The position numbers and the translations under genes were made by a program. From Apiosordaria backusii (Eukaryota; Ascomycota; Sordariomycetes; Sordariales; Lasiosphaeriaceae): a stretch of DNA of 64,000 nt. Below the pieces are notes generated by a model. The model searched no databases. It was not told the DNA's origin and worked only from the letters and a program-made list of their open reading frames with translations. The stretch spans positions 124,001-188,000 of the forward strand of contig JAUKTV010000012.1 of the NCBI GenBank assembly GCA_030549205.1. Direction: 5' to 3'. Every line of letters starts with the position of its first letter. Position 1 is the stretch's first letter. Shown piece by piece: positions 45,286 through 55,322 of the stretch.

Positions 45286-46954
45286 ATGACGCCTCCCCCA
45301 AAGGGCACAAGATCCAAACGCGGGTGCATCACCTGCAGGTACGTATAGCTCTCCCAACCTGCATTATCGTGTATCGACTAATAGTCCCAGGATTCGCCGC
45401 GTCAAATGTGACGAGACAAGACCTGAATGTACGCGATGCAAAAAGGCCGGCCGTAACTGTGACGGCTACGCAGCGACATCATCACAACTCAGCGGCCGAG
45501 AACTGGCCACCGCTGTCCGTACCCTCCAGGTCATCGGCCCAGCAGCTCGAGTCCTAGGCGAAGCAGTTCTAACAGAAGACTCGGCCTGCTTTGACTTTTT
45601 CCGTGTGTGCACTGTCGCCATGACCAGCTCTGCCTTCCCAGCCCCTTTTTGGTCCAGGCACGTCCTCCAAGTAGCACATTCCGAGCCAGCAGTCTGGAAA
45701 GCCGCAGTAGCCGTCGGAGCTTTGCACAGAAGGTGGGAAGCCAGAAGCAAGATCCGGTTCCGAACCAACCCCATGAAAACCTCACAAGAGTCAAACATGA
45801 CCGAGGAATTCACCAAACAGGCCATGCAGCAATACTGGAGCGCCATCAGCATGGCCCGCACCATCCACGACCCAGTCGTTCTCATGGTTATGAGCGTCAT
45901 CCTCGCCGCGGCCGCCAACATGGCTGGCGAATGGGCAGCAAGCCACATTCACATCCAGTCCGGTCTCAAACTCGTCGCTGCTGCTTCCCAAACCCACGAC
46001 AGCAACAACAACAACCAAACCATGTCAAGCGAAATATCCTCCATCGCCCAAACCCTCTCCCGACTAGACCTCCTAGTCATGACCTTCGAAGACTCCCGCG
46101 CCCCCTACGCCTACGTCGACCCCCTCACGGGTAACCTCCCGCCCTCCATCCTCGACATGCCCCGCGTCGGTCAACTCCACGACCTTATGCACGCATCGAT
46201 GCACCTCTTCAACATATTCCGGTACTTCCTCAGCGTCGAAGGCGGTTACCTCACAGGTTACCTCCCCGCCTCCTCCCTTCCCCCCTTGCAATCCCGCATC
46301 ACAGCCGATATCGCCACTTGGAAAACCGAATTCAACAACCTCCTCACCACCCTCCCCCCTTCTTCCAGACATTCCAACACCACCATCCTCTCCCTAGAAC
46401 TCTACCACTCCGTCCTCTCCCTCATGTCCAGCGCGGGCATCTCCGGCCCCTCCTCCCGCTGGGACGCCCACCTCCCCTCCTTCATTCACATCCTCTCCCT
46501 CTGCGAGAAAATCCACACCCACACCCCCTCCCCCTTACCGTTCTTCATGTCCCTCGAGCCCGGCCTCGTCATGCCTTTGTTTCTGACCATCACCCGCTGC
46601 CGGCACCCGCTCATCCGGCGCAGGGGGTTGCGACTGCTGAAGTCGTTAAACCGGCAGGAAGGAATGTGGAATAGCCCTGCTGCTTGCGTCGTTGCGGAAC
46701 AAAAGGTTCTCGCGGAGGAGGAGCACCTCCCCTTTCCGCTGCCGTTGTACATAGAGAATTTGGATGACATGCCCATGGAAGGGCCGGAGGGAAAGGGATG
46801 GGGGGGAAGTATACCCCCCGAAGAGAGGAGGGTGACGAGGGATGAGCTGGTGGTGGATGTGGAACGGGGGAGGATTGAACTGGTGCTGTTTGGGGAGGTG
46901 CCCGGGAGGAGGGGGGTGGAGAGGGAGGTTAAGAGGGTTAGTTTGGGGTATTAG
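45286..46954 (+). CDS. Zn2Cys6 transcription factor
   Basis: Exons 45286-45338 and 45391-46954 (52-nt intron inside the DNA-binding domain, splitting the codon after GCITC); 538 residues. The N terminus carries the binuclear cluster: Cys14, Cys17, Cys24, Cys31, Cys34 and Cys41 (CITC-R-IRRVKCDETRPECTRCKKAGRNC), the intron falling between the second and third Cys. The remainder (FFRVCTVAMTSSAF.APFW, W.A..AVGALH, QYW.AI..A) matches the C-terminal region of fungal-specific regulators that contact each other and metabolites. It is presumably a nuclear DNA-binding regulator of unknown targets. Its neighbours, the carboxypeptidase upstream and KMO downstream (opposite strand), do not identify a pathway. 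Confidence 0.92.
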
Positions 46955-47139
46955 ACTACTACCTAGGCACCTAAGGTATTGTGTGAGTTTTGGAATGGTG
47001 CCAGCTGAGCTTGCGATGGCACTCTCATCGCAATGGCGTGCCCAATAACCTTTAATGATATTCAAGAAGCTCACAACGATCCGTTTTATATGCCAAACTG
47101 CCCCCTTATAGATGTATATACACAAACACCACCACACAC

Positions 47140-49004
47140 CTACGGGTTCATAGTCATATACTCAACCATACTATCCACATTCCCCATCGCCGCCCTCAAC
47201 CCCACATCCACCGCCCTCCTATACCTCATCGCCATCACCACCCCCACCGCAATCAACGGACCCCCCACAGCCCCAAACAACAGCCCCGTCAGCGCCCTCA
47301 TCAGAACCTTGCCCTGATGCTCCGACTTCCTCACCACCTCACTATACCTCTCGTTCCCAAAGCTAACCCTCGAGTACTTCGTCTGCCACCCCAGACTAGG
47401 CACGTACTTACTCAGCTGCTCCTCCAGCCACTTCCTAAACCTATAACTCGGACTCAACACCGACGCCCTCATCTCGACGTAATTCTGCAGGGCCAAATCA
47501 TTAATCGCGTGGGCATCCTCGACTCTCACACGAGAGTACTCATCCAGTGCCATTTTCCGGGTGGAAGCGGGGTCGTTGGCGAGGGAGTCCTCGTCTATGC
47601 GGGTGTGTTTGTCAAGAATGTCGAACAAAATCCGGACGTCTTCCAGACCGGCGTTCATACCCTGACCGTAAAAGGGGACCATGGCGTGAGCGGCGTCGCC
47701 TAGGATGACGACGGAGGAACTGTAATGATAGGGCTTGCATTTGATGCTGATGAGTGGGAGGTGTGGGTTGGAGAAGAAGGATGAGATCAACTGCTCGGGG
47801 GGGATGAGATCGGTGACGCCGGGGAAGTAGTGGTCGAACCAGTCGGGGATGTGGCGGCCAGAGGGGTCGGATTCGAGGTTGTTGTAGAAAGAGGCGGGGG
47901 CGAAGAGGGTGCAAGTGAAGGTGCCGTCCTGCAAATTCATTTGGTTAGCAGAGTGCGAAACTGAGGAGGAGGAATCAGTGCAGCTTACATCACTGGGAAT
48001 GGCGATAAACATGAATTGCTTCCCTGGCCAGATGTGGAGGTGATTGGGTGATATCCGGAATTTGGACATCAAGGTATCATCCTCTGGATTTTCCTTGGGC
48101 TGGATTTGGAACTCGCACCATAGTGTGTCGATGTACTGTTGCTCGTAGTCCATGCGTGTGTACTTCATCAGGTGGTATCTGACTGCTGAGTGGGCGCCAT
48201 CGGCACCGATCATGAGGTCGAAATCGATCTCGATCTCGCGGGGCCGTTGCCCCTTTTCAGTTGACCTGGAGCCATCTCTCACCTCAAACCAGGCTTTGTT
48301 CTTGTTAAAATCAGCCCCGGTGAGTTTGTGATTGAAGAAAAAGGTGACGTTTGGCATTTCAGCGAGAATGTCGAGTAGCCTTTTGTTGAGGCCACCACGG
48401 TCAATGGCGAGGATAGCCTGGACAAGGATGTTAGCATGGAATGGGAACATGGAGGAACGGGCTCATTGTACCCTCCCATGGACATCATAGTCTTGGGCCT
48501 CTTCGTAGAGTGTACCATCTCGTTTTCTTCCGTGAATCATTCGGCCCCTCATAGGAATGGTGGCAGCCTTGACATGATCGATCAGTTTCGGTTGGCGAGC
48601 ATGGCGCATAGCGTTTAGGCCACGCTCAGACAGGGCCAAGTTGATTGACTTTGTGAAATTCAAGGGTGTCGTCGAGGGGTCGCGAAGGTCTGGACATGGT
48701 TACTGTCAATTGAGTGGTCTTGTCATAAATGACTAAACAATTGTATCCCACACTGTGCCGGAGAAGTATTGATGGCGGGTACATAAAAGATGAGCGTTGA
48801 GGTGTAAGTGACCATGAGAGGCGACTGAGGGGCAAGTGGAACGAGTTGGTGATAGCTTCAAAAGCGGCAGAAAAAGTCAATGCACATACCTCCCCGCAGT
48901 TCGTAGATTTCGACGTCATTTCCACGGCTAGCAGCATACAAAGCTGCCAGTGACCCGACCGGCCCGGCCCCGATTACAACAATCTTCTGCTTCTTCTCCA
49001 TCAT
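47140..49004 (-). CDS. BNA4: Kynurenine 3-monooxygenase
   Basis: Four exons: 49004-48890, 48689-48472, 48417-47989, 47928-47140 (introns 200, 54 and 60 nt); 1551 nt, 516 residues. It hydroxylates kynurenine to 3-hydroxykynurenine with FAD and NADPH, in the tryptophan-to-NAD pathway, on the mitochondrial outer membrane. The FAD fold starts at VVIGAGPVGSLAALYAASRG; the second nucleotide motif is DLMIGADGAHSAVR and the third ILGDAAHAMVPFYGQGMNAGLED. After the Leu/Trp-rich segment the C terminus has a hydrophobic stretch (LTGLLFGAVGGPLIAVGVVMAM) that would anchor it in the membrane. The first intron is long for this window. It is convergent with the Zn2Cys6 gene and divergent from MAP1. Confidence 0.95.
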
Positions 49005-49488
49005 AGAAATACACTCTGTAACAAAATGTCTCTCTGGTCTGTTGTTGGTTCGAGTCGAGATGATTGGAATAGATGGGCTGATGCTCACCGAGCCAACTCC
49101 ACCGGCTACCATCGGCGGGCCAGCCGAGCGGGTTATGTAAGCTGCCGTTGGTTCTCCCGCCACAATCCGACGCCACGGTGCTGTTCTTGCGGCGATGAAT
49201 CCATGCCCGCCCACGCGATGTTGGACCCCTGTCCCCCTGCACCTTGCACAAGTTCTGTCTGGGTGCGCCCTGAAAAGTACAATTCTTTGCCCGACCTGAT
49301 CCTTCATTGTTGTTGAAGCGCAAACTTGACTGCTCCAAGCTTTGTTGGATTCTCTTCGATATTCGACACAGGACACATAGGAGACACAGGAGACACGTCC
49401 TGATCACCAGGTTGTAAACAGCGCTTCGGATCGCCAAATCTCTGTCTGCCCCTCCTTCGCGAGACCCCGCAAAAAAGTTCCCATCGCC
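49005..49488. promoter_or_regulatory. Bidirectional promoter region between KMO and MAP1
   Basis: 484 bp between two divergent ATGs. It contains CT-rich and GC-mixed sequence (ACACAGGACACATAGGAGACACAGGAGACACG at about 49,366-49,397, a short imperfect tandem). No named binding site can be asserted. Confidence 0.5.
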
Positions 49489-50860
49489 ATGGCCGAAGAA
49501 CCCCCAACGAAGAAGAAGTGCCTCGGTGTCGACTGCGAGAATGATGCCAGCTCTCTTCAGTGCCCCAAATGCTTGAGCCTGGGCATCAAGGATAGCTACT
49601 TCTGCTCGCAAGACTGCTTCAAGAAGAGCTGGGTGCGCAGTTGCCCCTCCGTCTCTGTTGGAAGCTATTCCCCAGGCGCAAAAAGCGCTGACTATTTTCC
49701 TTGACAGGCAACACACAAGTCCATGCACAAGACAGAAACCAGTATTTTTGACCCCCGAAATTTGTTCGTACCCAAAGTGGTTTCTAAACCCGATCCAGAA
49801 ACCGGCTACTACAACCCCTTTCCAACCTTCCGCTTCACTGGGCCACTCCGACCAGTCTACCCGCTCTCGCCCAAGCGCGACGTTCCCAAGTCGATACCTC
49901 ACCCCGATTACGCCGAAGATGGCATCCCAAAGACTGGCCGCTCCCTCGTCAGGGCGAACAAGATTGAGCAGCTCAACGCTGAGGACCAGGAGGGTATGCG
50001 CAAGGTTTGCCGCTTGGCCAGAGAAGTCTTGGATATTGCTGCGGCTGCTCTCAAACCAGGGATCACCACCGACGAGATCGACGAAATTGTCCACAAGGCC
50101 TGCATTGAGCGCAACGTATGGCCTTCTTCCGTCGGAAATCACGGGTCTTGGCTAACAAGAGACAGTCCTACCCGTCCCCGCTGAACTACAACCACTTCCC
50201 CAAGTCTGTCTGCACATCCGTCAACGAGGTCATCTGCCACGGTATCCCCGACAAACGCGTTCTTCTCGACGGCGACATCGTCAACCTCGACGTTACCCTC
50301 TACCACGAAGGCTTCCACGGCGATCTCAATGAGACATACTACGTAGGCGACCGCGCCAAGGCCGACCCCGATACTGTGCGCGTGGTCGAAGCTGCGCGCG
50401 AGTGTCTTGAGAAGGCGATTGCCATGGTCAAGCCCGGCACTCTCTTCCGCGAGTTTGGCAACGTGATCGAGGCGCACGCCAAGACCAAGGACTGCAGTGT
50501 TATCCGCACCTACGTCGGCCACGGCATCAACCGCATCTTCCACTGCCCGCCCAACATTCCCCATTATGCCAAGAACAAGGCCGTTGGCGAGTGCAAGCCC
50601 GGCATGACATTTACCATTGAGCCCATGATTGCGCTGGGCAAGTATAGGGATATCACCTGGCCCGATAACTGGACCAGCACCACCATTGACGGAAAGAAGA
50701 CTGCTCAGTTTGGTAAGTTATCCGAGGGGACGTGAGAAAAACCCAAGCTAACCAGTTCGCAGAGCACACACTGCTGGTTACTGAGACGGGTGTTGAGGTT
50801 CTTACTGCTCGCACGCCAACTTCCCCTGGTGGGCCAGTACCTATGCCTGGTTCTGCTTAG
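49489..50860 (+). CDS. MAP1: Methionine aminopeptidase 1
   Basis: Exons 49489-49632, 49708-50115, 50166-50712 and 50763-50860 (introns 75, 50 and 50 nt); 398 residues. It removes the initiator Met from nascent proteins at the ribosome. The N terminus has a MYND-like zinc domain (CLGVDCENDASSLQCPKC...YFCSQDCF) that type 1 eukaryotic enzymes use for ribosome contact. The catalytic part shows the metal ligands Asp226 (VNLDVTLYHEG), Asp237 (HGDLNETYY), His303 (GHGINRIFH), Glu336 (FTIEPMI) and Glu374 (VTETGVEV), and the substrate His209 in ICHGIPDKR. Length agrees with the family. It is divergent from KMO. Confidence 0.96.
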
Positions 50861-51651
50861 AGGAGGTTGACGAGGTGATGATGACCAATTCAAGTAGAAC
50901 TGTGCGGAAAATAGAACCGTTCCTGAAGCATTTTGGACTAGGTACACCTGAATACTCAGATAGGGCTAAGCCTCCATCCAAGAGGTGGCGCCCCGTGCCA
51001 CAGTCAGGACGGTTTTGTGCTTCGTGAAGCGTTGTTGAAGAGACATCCGTGACCATGCTACACGAAGTTCATGGATAGAGTGTGTTGAAAGATAGATACA
51101 GATAAGGCAAGGTGACATCAACCCCACTTTGCGCTGGTGGGCCTCTCACAAGCCGATGTGGGCAGGGTCACACTGGGCAGAAGCTTGGACCACCACTGCA
51201 AAAACCAGCCTTGTTGAGGGAAGATGCTTTCATCATTTTGGCATGGCACAGCTTTCCTTGCCGAGACCACCAACCGCCAGCCCTCTCCATCTCATCCACC
51301 TCTCTCTTTCCACCTGCACCACACCGTGTCCTCCTTTTCACCCGATTCTGCGCTTCTCACCGCGCGCATTCAACTCTCACCAACCCAACACTTCAACCAT
51401 CTGTTGAAACATCTCCTCTTCCACCCAGCGACCGACATCGGCAGATAGCGGAGCTAGTCACGACACTCTTCGTCGACCTTCTACGCACACCCATCCGCCA
51501 GCAAGCTTGGACGCCCGACCTCCCCGTCGCACCCCCCTCTCGCGTCGCATCCCACCATCCGTGTCTGGGATACCGCGCTCGAGTGCTTCACTACGATTAA
51601 CGCCTCACGAATCTTTCTACCCTCGAATCTATTTGAACAACAGCCGCCAAA
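50861..51651. other. Spacer and pyrimidine-rich leader before ERV14
   Basis: No supported gene. The last 400 bp are C/T-rich and lack stops in several frames (one plus frame 51112-51600, TTG start). The next gene begins at 51652; a long 5' leader is likely. Confidence 0.5.
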
Positions 51652-52363
51652 ATGTCGGGCGAGGCGTGGCTATACCTCTTTGCGGTCATTATAAATGCCG
51701 TCAACCTCTTTCTCCAAGTCTTCTTCACCATCATGTACAGCGATCTGGAATGGTACGTCTCTCTTCTGGTTCAAGATCCATATCAGAAATGCCGCAGTGG
51801 TCGCGAGATGGCCGTCTCTCCCTCAGCTTGGTGGCTGGCCTGGTGCGGCTACGTCATATTCGCCCTGGAGCCTGGTGCTTACGACACGATGGGATTGACG
51901 ATTGCTAACATTGTTGTTTCTGCGCAGCGATTACATCAACCCTACTGACCTCTGCAACCGTCTTAACACCTACATTCTTCCCGAGTTCGCTGTCCACGCT
52001 TTCATGACTTTCTTGTTCCTGATCAACGGATACTGGGTGCCTCTGATCTTGAACCTGCCGCTTCTCGCCTGGAACATCAAGAAGTAAGTGCACGCATGGC
52101 ATGGCCCCATGCGCTGCAGGGGAGCTTTAGCTGACTTGATGCAGGATTCTCGATAACACCCATCTCCTGGACGCTACTGAGATTTTCCGCAAGCTTAACG
52201 TACACAAGAAGGTTAGTTTTTAGCATTGGGACGTAAAACGAAGGTGCAGGAAGCTGACAGATCACTGCAGGAGTCGTTTACCAAGCTCGGGTTCCATCTC
52301 ATTCTGTTCTTCTTCTACCTCTACAGCATGATCGTCGCCCTTATCCGGGACGAGGCTCACTAA
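51652..52363 (+). CDS. ERV14: ER-export cargo receptor, cornichon family
   Basis: Exons 51652-51752, 51928-52083, 52145-52211 and 52271-52363 (introns 175, 61 and 59 nt); 138 residues, the same length as the yeast protein. Three membrane spans (LYLFAVIINAVNLFLQVFF, AFMTFLFLINGYWVPLILNL, LILFFFYLYSMIVALI) and the conserved cornichon segments SDLECDYINPTDLCNRLN and LLDATEIFRKLNVHKKESF are seen. It packs membrane cargo into COPII vesicles leaving the ER. The first intron lies inside the SDLEC motif. Confidence 0.96.
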
Positions 52364-53243
52364 GCGGCTCAACTGTGACATCCCCTCCGGCCGACTCACC
52401 GTACATGCGGGCGATGACGGGCGTGGGGGATGGAATGACGACGCTCAACTCGTGATTGAAGGAAGCACTCGAATTACGATGCCGCGTTCGATCAGGCGGG
52501 CGGCGAGCAATTTTATGCGTTGATAATGGAGGCATGGCGACATGAGTAATACGAACGGTGGCAGATGATGGAGGAAACGACTGGCTTGGGACTATTTCTG
52601 TTAAAGGTTCGGGTCTGGACGATGATCATATACATTTGCACATGGACATGGACACGATACGTTACTATGGAGGAAAATCTGGATATTAGTAGGCGGAGCT
52701 TATAGACGTGTGCGCCTGACCAACTCTCTTTTGATGGATCTCTGGCGGGCCGCGGAAGCATGATGCCAGCGGGGCTTTTCTCTATCAGTTGTCAGCAATG
52801 GGAATGGGATGGCGTCAAGGTCACAACAAGTTCCCCTGCAAACTGCTTGTTTGGTTTGGTGCTGGAGTTCTTGTTTTGGTGGGGATACCTCTCTGTACAC
52901 AAACATGTTACGGGGTTTTATTAATATACTAGACCTCTCTTGTTCATGTTTTCCTGTCTTGTTCCATGGTTTGAGATATAGATCTATTTACACGTGTGGA
53001 CGAGTCCGGCGACGTTTGATATCAGTCGATGTGGTCTGTGCTTCTGAGGTGGGCAGCTGCGCATGGACCACCTGTGGTGCCGCCCGGGCGGTGCCACCCC
53101 TGCAAGAAATTTATCTTATCGCGTTTTGGCTGCTGCGCAACGCAACTCTCGCTTGCATCATCACCGCGCGACAAGAATTCCGTGATCCTCGAAATATAAT
53201 TGCCAACGATTAATCATCCGCCCAAAATCCGAAAACAAAAAAG
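52364..53243. other. Intergenic, no gene seen
   Basis: 880 bp between ERV14 and PRP17. One plus frame from 52809 (134 codons) is Cys-rich with no motif and is not called. The promoter of PRP17 is expected in the last 100-200 bp. Confidence 0.5.
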
Positions 53244-54968
53244 ATGGCCGACTTCAACGAATACCCCCCCGACCTCCCGGTCCGCGACGCTCTAATCCTG
53301 CGCAACCACTCCGCCTCCGAGTCCGCCCACGCGGTAGTGCCCTACTCGGCATCCGATTTGGCTCGGCCGAGTCTAGGCCCTGCGAACCCGTTTAAAGGCG
53401 GTGACGAGCCGACGACGGGGGACAAGAGAAAGAATGTTTTGACGGGGAGGGCGGAGGAGACGTTTATTAGCGAGCATACATTCAGGGCTAAGCACCGGGC
53501 TGTGGAAAGGGATGGGGGGCCGGAGAGGGAGTTTTTGACGAGTAAAGCGCAGAAGGAGCTAGCCAAAAGAGTGAGGGAGACGAGGGAGGGGAAGGGGAGC
53601 GCGACGGTGGCGGATGGGGAGGGGAGTTATGTGGGTCCTTGGGCGAGGTATAAGACGCAACGGTGGGAGGAGGTGGAGGTGGAGGTGGAGGTGGAGGAGG
53701 GGAGGGAGTTGGGGTCAGATGAGGAGTTTGTTACTGATGATGGGGAAGAAGAGGTGGTGGAGAGTGGGACGGTGATCAAGGCGCCGGAGGTGAATATCAA
53801 GCGGAGGGAGGAGGTGGAGAGGCAGGGGGAGGAGACGAGTGTTTTTGAGGGGAGCGAGGAGTTTGATTACTTGGGGAGGGGGTATTTGCATGTGCCGCAG
53901 GATTTGGATTTTTCACTGCAGAAGGAGGTTGGGGAAGTGACGAATTTTATTCCGAAAAAGACGGTGCATGTTTGGAGGCCGCATGGGAAGGCGGGGGCGG
54001 CGGTTGCGGTGACGAGTTTGAGGCTGTTTCCAAAGTCGTCGCATTTGGGGCTGTCGGGGGGGGCGGATGGGTTGGTGAAGATTTGGGATGTTTATCGAGG
54101 TAGGGAGGTGTTGAGGAGTTATAAGGGGCATAATAAGGCGGTGACGGACTTGGACTTTTGCAGGCAGGGTGGTGGTGGTGGGGGGGGAGGAGGTTTTTGA
54201 GTGGGGGGTTTGATAGGAAGGTGAGGTTGTGGGATACGGAGACGGGGCAGTGCGTGCAGAGGTTTAATGTGGGAAAGACGCCGCATGTGGTCAAGTTTAA
54301 TCCGGGGGCGGAGAATGGGCATGAGTTCCTGGCGGGGTTGAGTGATAATCGGATTGTGCAGTATGATTCGAGGGCTGGGAATGAGACGGTGCAGGAGTAT
54401 GATCACCACTTGGGGGCGATTAATACGCTGGAGTTTATTGATGATAGCAGGCGGTTCATGTCGACGTCGGATGATCGGTCGTTGAGGGTTTGGGAGTATG
54501 GTATTCCGGTCGAGATCAAGACTATCAGGTATGTTCTTTCATGTGAGATATCTCTCCCAGAGTCGTTCAGCTTGCTAACTGCCCTCCAGTGAACCCGACA
54601 TGTTTGCTCTTACCAAGTCAGCTCAGCACCCCAGCGGCAAGTACGTCCTCTATCAGTGCAGCGACAACTCCATCGTGGCCTACTCGTCCGGCTCAGACAA
54701 GTTCCGCCAGAACAGGAAGAAGGCCTGGAGGGGCCACAACACGGCCGGCAGTGCTATCGGTCTTACGTGCAGTCCTGACGGGCAGTTTGTGGCGTCTGGT
54801 GATACCGGTGGCAGCGTCTGCTTCTGGGACTTCAAGACTTGCAAGCTGTACAGCAAGTTGACGGCCGACAGCTCCGGAGGGGCCATCAACTGCGTTGCTT
54901 GGTCTGAGCAGGAGACTAGCAAGGTGTTTACTGCTGGTGCCAAGGGCGAGATTAGACTTTGGGATTAG
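53244..54968 (+). CDS. PRP17: Pre-mRNA splicing factor PRP17/CDC40 (WD40), apparent one-base frame break
   Basis: Exons 53244-54528 and 54590-54968 (61-nt intron, GTATGT ... GCTAAC ... TCCAG). It acts in the second step of splicing as a spliceosome WD40 scaffold. The N terminus is disordered (ETFISEHTFRAKHRA is conserved); an acidic VEVEVEVE run (about 53,670-53,700) follows. The seven-bladed propeller starts at VHVWRPHGKAGAAVAV. The frame breaks at a G8 run (54180-54187), at DFCRQGGG, and resumes one frame over as RRFLSGGFDRKVRLWD. Adding one G gives 1665 nt, 554 residues, all in one frame. WD repeats end GAKGEIRLWD. Because the gene is essential in yeast-like systems, a homopolymer assembly error is most likely. 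Confidence 0.9.
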
Positions 54969-55322
54969 GCCTAAAGAGAAGGAGAGCATGCATGGCAGGC
55001 GTTTGGCTTTATGGTACAGCGTTCGTTAGTCAGAAGCAAAAAAAGTAAAGACGATGCTTTTCGTTTGAGCACAAGCCTGGAAGGGGTTGTTGTTTTTTTA
55101 TGACTGCCCGCCAAGAAGGCGGGCACTGTGTGCGGCACTGTTCCCCTGCACTCTCGTCAGGTAGCCAATCCGGAGGCGAGACCCGTCCATAACTAAGACC
55201 TACTGTTGGCCCTTGATGGGCGGCCTACAAACAGGCAGGATATTCTATTTTCTCTACCAACCGTCGATTTTTTTGTTCAAGCCTCCCATCCTCTCCCTAT
55301 CACCGTTCCCCAGTCCCATGTT

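Noticed and set aside
37275..46954. Biosynthetic gene cluster (transporter, protease and regulator together)
   Set aside because: There is no core synthase or tailoring enzyme beside the MFS and Zn2Cys6 genes; the neighbours are unrelated housekeeping genes.
48928..50142. 404-codon minus-strand frame across the KMO/MAP1 spacer and MAP1 exons
   Set aside because: Antisense to MAP1 and crosses its introns. MAP1 motifs and splice sites explain the plus strand; the minus frame has no motif.
51112..51600. 162-codon plus-strand frame before ERV14
   Set aside because: A pyrimidine-rich leader without stops; starts with TTG, no motif, and several overlapping frames are equally open.
53244..54968. 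PRP17 as a pseudogene
   Set aside because: Only one frame break, in a G8 homopolymer; all other motifs and the splice site are intact. An assembly error is more likely.
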